Below are positions 1-7,801 of a stretch of DNA of 23,446 nt, one piece after another (position 1 is the first letter of the stretch; every line of letters starts with the position of its first letter). This DNA comes from Bacillota bacterium (lineage in GTDB: Bacteria > Bacillota > Bacilli > Lactobacillales > Aerococcaceae), in assembly GCA_023442905.1 (NCBI GenBank), contig JAEZWY010000222.1, positions 1 through 23,446 on the forward strand. Direction: 5' to 3'. The translations under genes and the position numbers were made by a program. The notes under the pieces are model-generated. The model searched no databases. It was given only the letters and a program-made list of their open reading frames with translations, and was not told the origin of the DNA.

Positions 1-1445
1 GTATTGGGTCCTTGGGTTGAAGCAATCCAACTACCAAGGAAATAGACTTGGTCTAACATTTGATAATTGGGATTTAATGGTGTAGCGCTAGGGTAGCTGG
101 CTAGAATATTATCCCGTTTATCAGGCAAAATTAAATTGCGACGGATTAGGTTAGCTAATAGGGGATCATTATGTGCTGCCTGGCTTAAGTGACTGTTAAA
201 GCCCGTTGCATTGATTAAAATATCTGCCTTGTGTCGGATGCCATTCGCATAAAGGTGGAAATGACCATTTTCTATAGGTGTGACAGTGGTTAAACCAGAT
301 ACCAATTTTAATTTACCTTGGTCAACTAAATCTAAAATTAAACGAATTGACGCAGCAGGAGCTTGGGTATATAAGATCCGTAAAAATGGGCCCAATTCTT
401 GATAGAAATAATCCCTTCCTGCCGCATCTAAAGCCCCCATTAAACGATGTAAGACCGGGTAAAAGGTACGGAAAAATCCTTGAAAACGACGGTAGTCGGA
501 ATCGTCATGGCGAATAGCTTTACTAACGGTGGCTATAGAGCCCGTATTAAATTTAGACCACACTTGGCTGTAGTTGATACCATTCGCTTTTAAATCCGCT
601 TTAACTTGGTCGATAACTGGTTGAATTGGAACAGCACCACCGTAGGTATTACGCTTAGTTTCGATCCAATCATCATCAATTGATTGGATGAAATCTTCAT
701 TTGCATCTGGTTGAATGACTGAACGAAATGGTTCATTCCTGAAATAGACCGTTACTTCTCGCTGGTCGAATAAATTATATTTATTGCAATAATTAATGAG
801 GTCAATAGTCGTTAAGCCAGAACCAATCATCCCGATGCGATTTTTGCCGTCGACTGCTTGAAACTTTTCTTTTAAAGGGTATGGATCTTGAATATAATTT
901 TCTTGCCCATCTAACTGATAAGGGTCTTGGTAAGGTGGGTGACCGATGGCAAAAAAGACCGCATTATAAATCGGTGACCAACCATTTTCTACGGTGAACA
1001 CTTGATAAGCTAAGTTCTTTTCTAGTGACCGGTGATATAATGGTTTGCCCTCCGTATCTACAACTTGAAAGTCAGTAACTTTAGCTGGAACGTGGCGGAC
1101 GAAATCCTGCGCCAAATAAGGTTTGATATAAGCCTCAACGTATTCACCATAAATCGTTCGTGGGACAAAAGTATTGTCTACATCAATATCAGGATAATGT
1201 CTTTTAACCCAATTGATAAAATCCTTGTCATCCTTGTCATCCTTGTCATCAAGCGATAATGATCGCGGAAAAGAATTGATGACAGTTGCATCATCATCCT
1301 CAGCATAAGGGGCGCCCGCACCTAAGCGTGGTCGTGTTTCATAGACATCCACTTGATCACTGGCACTATTCAAATTTAACTGTTTACTTAACTGAATTAA
1401 GGTACTTGCACCAGCAATCCCAAAACCTACAATGGCAATTCGCAT
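1..1445 (-). CDS. FAD/NAD(P)-binding protein, YdhS/COG4529-like (C-terminus outside window)
   Basis: The leftward frame stays open from an ATG at 1443-1445 to the window edge, giving 481 residues with no stop. The start follows GAGG seven bases upstream. The N-terminus begins MRIAIVGFGIAGAST, a Rossmann GxGxxG dinucleotide site. A later IGMIGSGLTTID segment is a second nucleotide-binding fold. ADILINATGFNSHLS near the end of the visible part resembles the ATG motif of flavin monooxygenases. This two-fold layout fits the uncharacterised YdhS family (NAD_binding_9 domain), which is related to N-hydroxylating flavoenzymes. Residues 66-75 are a DDK tandem repeat. The gene is divergent from a T-box-controlled monooxygenase operon, so a role in flavin-dependent sulfur or amino-acid oxidation is possible but is only inferred from position. 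The substrate is unknown. Confidence 0.8.
   Translation of the reverse strand, partial: MRIAIVGFGIAGASTLIQLSKQLNLNSASDQVDVYETRPRLGAGAPYAEDDDATVINSFPRSLSLDDKDDKDDKDFINWVKRHYPDIDVDNTFVPRTIYGEYVEAYIKPYLAQDFVRHVPAKVTDFQVVDTEGKPLYHRSLEKNLAYQVFTVENGWSPIYNAVFFAIGHPPYQDPYQLDGQENYIQDPYPLKEKFQAVDGKNRIGMIGSGLTTIDLINYCNKYNLFDQREVTVYFRNEPFRSVIQPDANEDFIQSIDDDWIETKRNTYGGAVPIQPVIDQVKADLKANGINYSQVWSKFNTGSIATVSKAIRHDDSDYRRFQGFFRTFYPVLHRLMGALDAAGRDYFYQELGPFLRILYTQAPAASIRLILDLVDQGKLKLVSGLTTVTPIENGHFHLYANGIRHKADILINATGFNSHLSQAAHNDPLLANLIRRNLILPDKRDNILASYPSATPLNPNYQMLDQVYFLGSWIASTQGPN
1221..1250. repeat. 9-bp tandem repeat coding DDK x3
   Basis: Three exact copies of ATCCTTGTC occupy 1221-1247, followed by a partial copy ATC at 1248-1250. 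On the minus strand they encode Asp-Asp-Lys three times, then Asp, at residues 66-75 of the FAD/NAD(P)-binding protein. The unit is a multiple of three, so copy-number change would keep the frame. Confidence 0.9.
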
Positions 1446-1891
1446 ACGACATCCTCATTTCTAGAAACTTTTAAATTTCATGATTGTTTACTCATTAAAT
1501 TAGATTGTAACTGAATGTACATGTCTAGTGGGCTTAAAGTGCTCAAGCATTTTTCAATCAGGTATTATCGGAAAAAGCTATAGAAGATTAAAATATACAA
1601 TAATTGTATTTAAATAAACCATTACTGGACCACGCTATTGTCTCTTCTATATCAGTCATGATCGCAGCTAACGATTATGAAAAAATAAAAATATGGACAG
1701 AAAGTCTTTCATTAAAAGGATCTAGCCAGTTTTTTTATACAAAGAATGAGCTGGAAGAAATGACTATGGTTTGTATCTTTAACTAGGCAGTAACGTTGAA
1801 AGGCAGAAGTTAGATTTGTTAGATTGATTGCAAGCAAAAATAAATGCAAATAAATATAGCAAATATTCTAATTCTAATAAGATATGGCATT
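1446..1891. other. Long AT-rich intergenic stretch with a possible decayed gene fragment
   Basis: This lies between the divergent FAD protein and the first T-box leader. I see no RNA gene and no convincing promoter. A 60-codon open frame at 1604-1786 (TTG start directly after a TAA, no ribosome binding site) gives a mixed-composition peptide that includes KIKIWTESLSLKGSS and FFYTKNELEEM. It is not low-complexity and could be the remnant of a lost gene, but I do not recognise it. The T-box operon promoter must lie near the right end of this stretch. Confidence 0.4.
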
Positions 1892-2148
1892 GATGAGTAG
1901 AGTAGTTATTGGTGTAATCCACAGAAAGTCTGAATTTGATGAGATCAGATGATTACCGGTAATGAAAATGAGCTTTGAGCATCTAGCTAGTGAAAGCTAG
2001 CTAGACGGGTAAGACCGTTATATTTTTCAGTATTTACTGGATGAGAAATTGTCTATGAAGATAATTTAAACAAGGGTGGTACCGCGACCAATAACTAATC
2101 GCCCCTTCTTAATAAGCAAGTTGTTTATTAGGGAGGGCTTTTTCTTTT
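1892..2148 (+). promoter_or_regulatory. T-box leader 1, methionine (AUG) specifier
   Basis: This is a tRNA-sensing transcription attenuator ahead of the monooxygenase operon. Stem I runs from GATG (1892-1895) to CATC (1980-1983). It has AGTA of the specifier loop at 1901-1904 and a TTATTGG/CCGGTAA helix above it. The opposite strand reads T-GAAA-ATG-A, which aligns directly with the well-known glyQS leader (C-GAAA-GGC-A) and places the specifier ATG at 1968-1970. The conserved T-box AGGGTGGTACCGCG is at 2073-2086. Its variable base U pairs with discriminator A73, as expected for tRNA-Met. The terminator hairpin (2101-2115 with 2124-2138) is followed by a T-rich tract at 2139-2148. Uncharged tRNA-Met should favour read-through. 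Confidence 0.9.
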
Positions 2149-2241
2149 GCCAGAAGTTATTTGTATAGAAAAGAGGGATGGGTTAAAGAAAGTTTACAAG
2201 GATAGCGCGAAGACAATCATGACAGTACTGGAGGCAAGTGA

Positions 2242-3234
2242 ATGGGATTAAAGTTAAGCATATTAGACCAATGTATTATATACGAAGGTGAGACTGCACA
2301 GTCAACCTTAGCAAAGACAATCGATTTTGCCCAAAGAGCTGACCAATTGGGTTTTGACACCTTTTTGGTTGCAGAACATCATTTTACAAAAAATATAGCG
2401 AGTACTACGCCTGAAGTGCTAGTTGGCTACTTATTAGCTAGTACAGATAACATACGAATTGGTTCAGCTGGTGTGATGCTACAACACTATGTTCCTTACA
2501 AAGTAGCAGAAGCTTTCAGTGTACTTCACCAATTGGCACCTAGTAGAGTAGTTTTAGGTGTTGGAAAGGCGCAAGGGGGGAAGGATGAAGCGGTAGAGGT
2601 CTTACAAAGAGACTTTATCAAGCCAGTTCAATCCTTTGATGATAAATTTGTGGAATTAACGCAATTTATTCGAAACAATTTTCCCGCAAACCACCCCTAT
2701 GCTGGTGAAGAATATGACTTACAACCAGAAATTGACGAAGGTTTTACGATTGATTTGCTAGGGGGAAGTGAAGAAAGTGCTCAGCTAGCGACAGCACAAG
2801 ATACTGGTATTATTTACCCTTATTTTGCTGATTCAGATGAAGCAAAACTTTCCCGAATTCGCCAAGCATATCAAGGTTCGGCTGATTTTAAAATTGCCGT
2901 CATTGTGTACATTACTGATGACGAAGAAGCCGGCGAAGCCTACCTTGCTGAACAAGCATCTTATACAGTTATCTTTAATAATGGTAAACGCGTCAATTTC
3001 AACCAACAGGCAGTTGCTGAAGATTATGCTAAGTTACATCAAGATAAGGAAGCGCGTGTCATTGAACGCCCAGTAGGTGCTTTTGTAGGAAATGCTAACC
3101 AGGTAAAAGCACAACTGGTTGATTTCTCTAAACGATTTGATACTGAACATTTTGTCATCCATACAATTGGGGTCGCTTATGAGAAGAAAATTGATATTAT
3201 TGAAAAATTAGCAAAAGAAGTTATAGGAGGCTAA
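2242..3234 (+). CDS. cmoO: Luciferase-like FMN-dependent monooxygenase, CmoO (YtmO)-like
   Basis: This 330-residue TIM-barrel enzyme belongs to the luciferase-like monooxygenase (LLM) class. The motifs are FDTFLVAEHHF near residues 38-48 (the typical AEHH of the LLM active site), IRIGSAGVMLQHYVP near residue 75, and SRVVLGVGKAQGG near residue 110. GGSEESAQLA in the second half is the common flavin phosphate-binding segment. The ATG follows GGAGG seven bases upstream. It is the first gene of the T-box 1 operon and lies three bases before the redoxin gene. The order LLM, small redoxin, NtaA-type monooxygenase equals ytmO-ytnI-ytnJ in the B. subtilis S-alkyl-cysteine operon. The proposed role is flavin-dependent cleavage of S-substituted cysteines. 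The exact substrate is inferred from synteny only. Confidence 0.75.
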   Translation: MGLKLSILDQCIIYEGETAQSTLAKTIDFAQRADQLGFDTFLVAEHHFTKNIASTTPEVLVGYLLASTDNIRIGSAGVMLQHYVPYKVAEAFSVLHQLAPSRVVLGVGKAQGGKDEAVEVLQRDFIKPVQSFDDKFVELTQFIRNNFPANHPYAGEEYDLQPEIDEGFTIDLLGGSEESAQLATAQDTGIIYPYFADSDEAKLSRIRQAYQGSADFKIAVIVYITDDEEAGEAYLAEQASYTVIFNNGKRVNFNQQAVAEDYAKLHQDKEARVIERPVGAFVGNANQVKAQLVDFSKRFDTEHFVIHTIGVAYEKKIDIIEKLAKEVIGG

Positions 3235-3237
3235 AAC

Positions 3238-3531
3238 ATGGCGGAAAAACGAGCAGATCATATCGTATTGTGGGCTAAAGAAGGCTGCCATTATTGTCAA
3301 GAAAGCAAAGATTATCTACAAGATGAAGGGTTATCTTATGACATTATAGATGTAACCAATAATGATCAATTTAGAGATATCTTACAGGTTAAATATGGGG
3401 TTTCATATGTACCAGTGGTAGAAATTGGCCAAAGAGACAACCACCAATATCAAGGTATTATCGATATTGGGTTAGAGAATGTTATTAATGGATTAGCAGC
3501 AGCTAGAATAGGAGAGAAGACATATGAGTAA
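3238..3531 (+). CDS. cmoI: Glutaredoxin-like small redoxin, CmoI (YtnI)-like
   Basis: This 97-residue cytoplasmic thioredoxin-fold protein has a CxxC site, GCHYCQ, near residues 16-21 and the cis-proline region YVPVVEIG near residues 60-67. Both are hallmarks of glutaredoxin/NrdH-like proteins. It lies three bases after the LLM monooxygenase gene and overlaps the next monooxygenase gene by eight bases, so translation of the three is probably coupled. Its place between the two monooxygenases matches YtnI (CmoI) in B. subtilis, where a redoxin accompanies S-alkyl-cysteine oxidation. What it reduces is not known. A thiol or mixed-disulfide intermediate of the pathway is the obvious guess. Confidence 0.75.
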   Translation: MAEKRADHIVLWAKEGCHYCQESKDYLQDEGLSYDIIDVTNNDQFRDILQVKYGVSYVPVVEIGQRDNHQYQGIIDIGLENVINGLAAARIGEKTYE

Positions 3532-4816
3532 ACAAATTCATTTTGGCGCAATTTTACATGGTATTGGTGGTACAACGGATGGTTGGCGTCATCCAGAAGT
3601 GGATGAAACAGCAAGTACGAATTTTAATTTTTATAAAACACGAGCGCAACTAGCTGAAAAGGGTCTTTTTGATTTCGTCTTTATTGCCGATGGTTTATAT
3701 ATTTCAGAGAAATCGATCCCTCATTTCTTAAATCGTTTTGAACCGATTACCTTATTGTCTAGTCTAGCAGCTGTTACTGAAAAAATTGGTTTAGTTGGGA
3801 CCTTTTCAACGACCTATACTGACCCCTTTACGCTTTCTAGACAGTTATTATCCCTAGATCATTTGAGTAATGGGCGTGCCGGTTGGAATTTAGTGACATC
3901 TCCGCAAGCAGGGGTTGCACAAAACTATAATAATAGAACCTTACCACCGCACGGTGAGCGTTATTTGATCGCTCAAGAACATTTAGACGTTGTGCGTGGT
4001 TTATGGCGGTCTTGGGAACCGGATGCCTTCCCTAGAAATAAAGAAACTGGTCAGTATTTTGACCCTGAAAAGTTACACCGCTTAAATTATGAAGGGGATT
4101 ATTTCCAAGTTGCAGGGCCTTTAAATATCGGCCGTTCACCGCAAGGAGAACCGCTGGTATTCCAAGCAGGTTCTTCGGATTCTGGACGTGCTTTCGCAGC
4201 TGGTAATGCAGAGGCCATCTTTACGCATGCTAATTCGTTAGAAGAAGTGAAGGCTTTCTATGATGATATTAAAGAGCGCGCTAAATCGGCAGGTAGAAAT
4301 CCAGAAGATGTAAAAGTATATCCTGGAATTAATCCATTGGTGGGTGACACCTTGGAAGAAGCAGAAGCTGCTTATCATGAATTTGCGAATCTAATTCCGA
4401 TTGAAAATGCGCTAAAATATTTAGCACGTTATTTTGATGACTATGATTTTTCTGCTTATGACTTAGATGCGCCATTCCCAGAACTTGGTGATATCGGTAA
4501 AGATGCTTTCCGCAGTACCACTGATTATATTAAGAAACGTGCAAAAGAAGAAAAGCAGACTTTACGTCAAGTTGCTTTGGAACAAGCAGTAAGTCGACCA
4601 AATTTTATCGGTACGGCTGAATCCATTGCTGATGAAATTCAACGCTGGTTTGAAGCAGATGCGATTGACGGATTTATTATTTCTGGAGATATTCCGGGGG
4701 CCTTTGAACGCTTTGTGAATGAAGTGATTCCAATTCTTCAAGACCGCGGTATTTATAGAAAAGATTATCCAGGTACAACCTTACGTGAACAGATTGGTGT
4801 ACCTATCGTACCTTAA
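3524..4816 (+). CDS. cmoJ: NtaA/SnaA/DszA-family FMN-dependent monooxygenase, CmoJ (YtnJ)-like
   Basis: This 430-residue two-component flavin monooxygenase has IHFGAILHGIG at the N-terminus, DFVFIADGLYI near residue 48, NRFEPITLLSSLAAVT near 68, STTYTDPFTLSRQ near 95 and GRAGWNLVTSP near 118. The last is the signature GRxGWNxVTS of the nitrilotriacetate/pristinamycin/DszA group. SPQGEPLVFQAGSS near residue 205 is also characteristic. The start overlaps the redoxin gene by eight bases and has GGAGAG upstream. The family uses reduced FMN made by a separate reductase, and none is encoded beside it. It is the last gene of operon 1 and is followed by a strong terminator. It is a clear paralogue of the gene at 7802-9115. 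The substrate is probably an S-substituted cysteine derivative, by analogy with YtnJ. Confidence 0.8.
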   Translation: MSKQIHFGAILHGIGGTTDGWRHPEVDETASTNFNFYKTRAQLAEKGLFDFVFIADGLYISEKSIPHFLNRFEPITLLSSLAAVTEKIGLVGTFSTTYTDPFTLSRQLLSLDHLSNGRAGWNLVTSPQAGVAQNYNNRTLPPHGERYLIAQEHLDVVRGLWRSWEPDAFPRNKETGQYFDPEKLHRLNYEGDYFQVAGPLNIGRSPQGEPLVFQAGSSDSGRAFAAGNAEAIFTHANSLEEVKAFYDDIKERAKSAGRNPEDVKVYPGINPLVGDTLEEAEAAYHEFANLIPIENALKYLARYFDDYDFSAYDLDAPFPELGDIGKDAFRSTTDYIKKRAKEEKQTLRQVALEQAVSRPNFIGTAESIADEIQRWFEADAIDGFIISGDIPGAFERFVNEVIPILQDRGIYRKDYPGTTLREQIGVPIVP

Positions 4817-4828
4817 AATAAAAAATTC

Positions 4829-4871
4829 AATGAAGCTATGAAAGGCGAAATCTTGATAGCTTCATTTTTTT
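4829..4871 (+). terminator. Rho-independent terminator of operon 1
   Basis: AATGAAGCTAT (4829-4839) pairs perfectly with ATAGCTTCATT (4856-4866), followed by a run of T to 4871. It starts 12 bases after the stop of the cmoJ-like gene. Confidence 0.9.
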
Positions 4872-5180
4872 ATTTTATATATTTATACAATTTTTGTATT
4901 AAAAAGCCTTTATAAATGTGATCATCTTACTAGGATATTTATCATTTTTGATAGCTATATACGATTAGTAGTAAATGATATTTTAGTTAGAAACCGCTAA
5001 TTATCAACTTTTATACCAAGATTCTATTTTAGTAAAAAGTAGATATGAGGAAAACTTAGCTTGTCCTTTATAAGCAGTAATCTTGTCTAAGGCTCATTTA
5101 GTTTGATAAATTGACTTCAAGTAAAAAAGTTATTAGAAAATATGCGAGGCAATAAAATCTAAATATAACAAAATATAAAT
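4872..5180. other. AT-rich intergenic region with candidate promoter for T-box 2
   Basis: No gene is visible between the operon 1 terminator and the second T-box leader. The best promoter candidate is TTGACT (5111-5116), a 17-base gap and TAGAAA (5134-5139). Its predicted start, a little after 5140, leaves a short 5' segment before Stem I. TATAAC at 5164-5169 is an alternative -10 without a good -35. Confidence 0.35.
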
Positions 5181-5442
5181 GCAATGAAGAGAAGAGTAAT
5201 TACTTTAGTATGCTACAGAAAGTCTGTGAATGATGAGAGCAGATGGATACAGGTAATGAAAATGCGCTTGGAGCATCCATCTAGTGCAAGCTAGTTGGAC
5301 GGGTGGGACCGTTAAGCCTGTCAGTATATACTGACGGAGATATTGTCTGCGAAGACAATATGAAAAAGGGTGGAACCATGATTGTTGACCAGTCATCCCT
5401 TCTTAATAGGATTATTTCCTATTAAGAAGGGATTTTTATTTT
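5181..5442 (+). promoter_or_regulatory. T-box leader 2, AUG specifier (overlapping UGC)
   Basis: This second tRNA-sensing attenuator lies ahead of the ABC transporter operon and is clearly homologous to leader 1. The specifier loop has AGTA at 5195-5198. The opposite strand reads T-GAAA-ATG-C, which puts ATG at 5262-5264. A CAGAAAGTCTG element is shared with leader 1. The T-box at 5367-5380 reads AGGGTGGAACCATG. Its tail departs from the usual ACCGCG, and its variable base is A instead of the U expected for tRNA-Met. The terminator is a 17-bp perfect stem (5395-5411 with 5417-5433) followed by T-rich sequence to 5442. The specifier reading AUG is supported by structural alignment, but the variable base fits a tRNA with U73 such as tRNA-Cys. 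Confidence 0.85.
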
Positions 5443-5490
5443 ACCCAAAAGTTGGTCTAGACAAAAAATACATGATGATGAGGATGAACG

Positions 5491-6251
5491 ATGAATAAAA
5501 ATATGATTGAAATTGAACATTTAAAAAAGGCTTTCGGACATACAACAGTTTTACAAGATATTTCTTTTGAAGTGGCTACAGGAGAAGTAGTGGCTGTTAT
5601 CGGACCATCAGGGTCTGGAAAATCAACCCTACTTAGATGCTTAAATTATTTAGAGCAACCAAACGCTGGAGTCATTCGCATTGGTGATGTATCCGTAGAT
5701 ACAAGTAAAGCATCAAAGAAAAGTATCGCTAACTTGAGAAAGCAAACTTCGATGGTCTTTCAGCACTATAACCTGTTTAAAATAAAACCGTACTTGAAAA
5801 TGTGACCTATGCCCTTGAGGTTGCTCAGGGTTTTTCTAAAGAAGCGGCTAAGGAGAAGGGGATGACCTTACTGGAAAAAGTTGGGTTAGCAGACAAGGCG
5901 GATAAGTATCCTGTCACTTTATCAGGGGGGCAACAACAGCGAGTTGGGATTGCACGGGCAGTTGCTGTTAATCCTCAAGTGATTCTATTTGATGAACCGA
6001 CGTCATCCCTTGACCCTGAGTGGGTTTCTGAAGTTTTGCAAGTGATTTCAAATATTGCTCGCGAAGAACAAGCTACAATGATCATCGTGACGCATGAGAT
6101 GAATTTCGCTAAAGAAGTTGCCGATAAAGTAGTGTTTATGTCGGATGGCTATATTGTGGAATCAGGGAAACCAGAAGATGTTTTAGAAAATCCACAACAT
6201 GAACGCACTATTCAGTTTTTAAAACGTAATGCCGTTAGGACAGGAGGTTAG
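5491..6251 (+). pseudogene. Polar amino-acid ABC transporter ATP-binding protein, split by a frameshift
   Basis: Two frames together encode one HisP/GlnQ/TcyN-type ATPase. Frame 1 (5491-5805) carries Walker A GPSGSGKST and the Q-loop MVFQHYNLFK, then runs out of frame and stops at TGA. Frame 2 (from GTG 5802 to 6251) carries the signature LSGGQQQR, Walker B ILFDEPTSSLDPE and the H-loop IVTHEM. One extra A in the run AAAATAAAA near 5778-5787 would give the family sequence LFKNKTVLENVT and a 253-residue full-length protein. The gene may be a recent pseudogene, contain a sequencing error, or be rescued by slippage. A GTGA overlap at 5802-5805 could allow reinitiation, but no ribosome binding site precedes it. 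Without an intact ATPase the transporter should not work unless another ATPase substitutes. Confidence 0.85.
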
Positions 6252-6252
6252 T

Positions 6253-6924
6253 ATGTCGTTAGATTTTACCTATATTATTGAAATTTTACCGGATTTATTA
6301 AGGTATTTACCTATTACTTTATACCTTACCTTGGCATCCATGGCGATTGCGATTGTAATTGGTGGGTTGTTTGCGGTGGTATTAGTGAATAAAGTGCCAG
6401 TTATTACCCAGATTATTCAAGTGATCATATCCTTTTTCCGGGGGACGCCACCAGTAGTTCAATTATTATTAATATACTTTGGTTTACCGCAGATACTGCC
6501 AATAGCAACAGGGATGACGGCTGAATCTGCCTCAATCCTTACATTCTCCTTGAATACTGCTGCTTACTTGGCTGAAGTTTTTAGAGCTGCCTTGGTTTCA
6601 GTGGATGAAGGACAAGTGGAGGCGGCTATGACAGTCGGCTTAAGTTACGGGCAGACCTTACGGGGAATAGTCTTACCACAAGCGATTCGTAACGCTATCC
6701 CAGGAACAGGAAATACCTTTGTTGGCTTATTAAAAAACTCCTCACTCGCCTTCACAATTGGGGTCGTGGAATTACTGGCTCAAGGAAAACTATTCGCCTC
6801 AAATTCCTTGAAATTCTTTGAGGCTTACTTTGCAGTTGCTTTGATTTACTGGGCACTGACAATACTTTATTCGCTGTTACAAAATTGGTACGAGAAACGC
6901 CTTGCTGTACCATACACAAGATAG
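6253..6924 (+). CDS. Amino-acid ABC transporter permease (HisM/TcyL type)
   Basis: This 223-residue integral membrane protein has about five hydrophobic helices. One is near residues 15-40 (YLPITLYLTLASMAIAI), with others spread to the C-terminus. The cytoplasmic EAA loop is visible as EAAMTVGLSYGQTLRGIVLPQA around residues 125-146 (given here as landmarks only). This is the contact point for the ATPase. I chose the ATG at 6253 because GGAGG lies just upstream, overlapping the ATPase stop. An in-frame codon at 6229 has no such site. It lies two bases after the ATPase stop and 13 bases before the chosen start of the binding-protein gene. The family imports polar or sulfur amino acids as a homodimer or heterodimer. 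Only one permease is present here, so a homodimer is likely. Confidence 0.85.
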   Translation: MSLDFTYIIEILPDLLRYLPITLYLTLASMAIAIVIGGLFAVVLVNKVPVITQIIQVIISFFRGTPPVVQLLLIYFGLPQILPIATGMTAESASILTFSLNTAAYLAEVFRAALVSVDEGQVEAAMTVGLSYGQTLRGIVLPQAIRNAIPGTGNTFVGLLKNSSLAFTIGVVELLAQGKLFASNSLKFFEAYFAVALIYWALTILYSLLQNWYEKRLAVPYTR

Positions 6925-6937
6925 AAGGAGGAAAATG

Positions 6938-7753
6938 ATGAAAAAGTTTAAATTATTCGGGTTAGGATTGGCTTCAGTTTGGGTGTTAGCAGCATGCGGT
7001 ACCAGTTCAGGAGCTGAAACGACTGGGGCAGAAAATGCTAATGAAGGAGATAAGCTGGTAACTATTGCTGCCTCTCCAGATGGCTACCCCCAACATTATC
7101 AAGAAGGGGATGAATTGAAAGGATTTTCTGTGGATGTTGCTGAAGCGGTGGCTAATGAAGCGGGTTACGAAATTGAATGGGCGCTTTCAGATTGGTCAGG
7201 AGTAGTTGCCGCCTTACAAGCAGGTAAAGCTGATACAGCAGTTAATTTCGCTAATACACCGGAGCGACGAGAAGCCTATGTTTTTACGGATAATTACTTC
7301 TATGCCTCTACTGGTATTGCTGTGAATGCTGATGATACTGAAACCAATACTTTAGAAGATCTATACGGAGAGACTGTTAATGGTGTGGTTGGTTCTAACT
7401 ATGCTGCAGTTTTAGCGGAGTTTGATCCTGAAGATCAAATTGATATCGCCTTTGTAGAAAGTATGGATGTCGCCGTAGCAAATATTCAATCTGGAAAAGT
7501 TAAAGGCTATGTGAATGGTTATGAAGAATTGACAGCACAAATTAAAAATCGTGGGCTAGACCTTCGTATGATTGACGAAACTTTTGGTGAAAAACCAGTT
7601 GGCTTCCCTTTTAAAGATACGGAAGAAAATCAACAGATTATAAAAGATTTTAATGCGGCACTTCAAACCTTAAGTGAAGATGGTACTTTAGCAGAGATTT
7701 CAAATGAATACTTCGGTGTAGATATTACCCAATCAAAAGAAGCTACTGAATAA
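6938..7753 (+). CDS. Family 3 amino-acid ABC transporter substrate-binding lipoprotein
   Basis: This 271-residue protein has a lipoprotein signal peptide: MKKFKLFGLGL, a hydrophobic stretch and the lipobox VLAAC with Cys at residue 20. The mature protein has the SBP_bac_3 layout: VTIAASPDGYPQH, then LKGFSVDVAEAVANEAGY, then the AALQAGKADTAVNF segment. It ends with LSEDGTLAEISNEYFG, the usual C-terminal motif. The start at 6938 is six bases after AAGGAGG. An ATG directly before it at 6935 is closer than ideal. It should be anchored outside the membrane and deliver substrate to the permease upstream. The Met T-box and monooxygenase neighbours suggest a sulfur-containing amino acid such as cystine, methionine or an S-alkyl-cysteine, but the binding residues do not reveal it. 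Confidence 0.9.
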   Translation: MKKFKLFGLGLASVWVLAACGTSSGAETTGAENANEGDKLVTIAASPDGYPQHYQEGDELKGFSVDVAEAVANEAGYEIEWALSDWSGVVAALQAGKADTAVNFANTPERREAYVFTDNYFYASTGIAVNADDTETNTLEDLYGETVNGVVGSNYAAVLAEFDPEDQIDIAFVESMDVAVANIQSGKVKGYVNGYEELTAQIKNRGLDLRMIDETFGEKPVGFPFKDTEENQQIIKDFNAALQTLSEDGTLAEISNEYFGVDITQSKEATE

Positions 7754-7801
7754 TCAGGTTATATTAGCTCACATATTTAAAAATAGAAAGGAAGATTTTT
7801 T

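Noticed and set aside
1221..1250. Possible engineered epitope tag, since DDK repeats resemble a FLAG-like peptide
   Set aside because: The repeat is an exact 9-bp genomic tandem repeat inside a native gene with no cloning sequence around it. Natural slippage explains it better.
1286..1474. Plus-strand frames within 1065-1474
   Set aside because: They are antisense to the well-supported FAD/NAD(P)-binding protein gene and their peptides have no domain features.
5205..5396. Minus-strand open frame of 63 codons
   Set aside because: It lies entirely within T-box leader 2, whose RNA structure explains the sequence, and it has no ribosome binding site.
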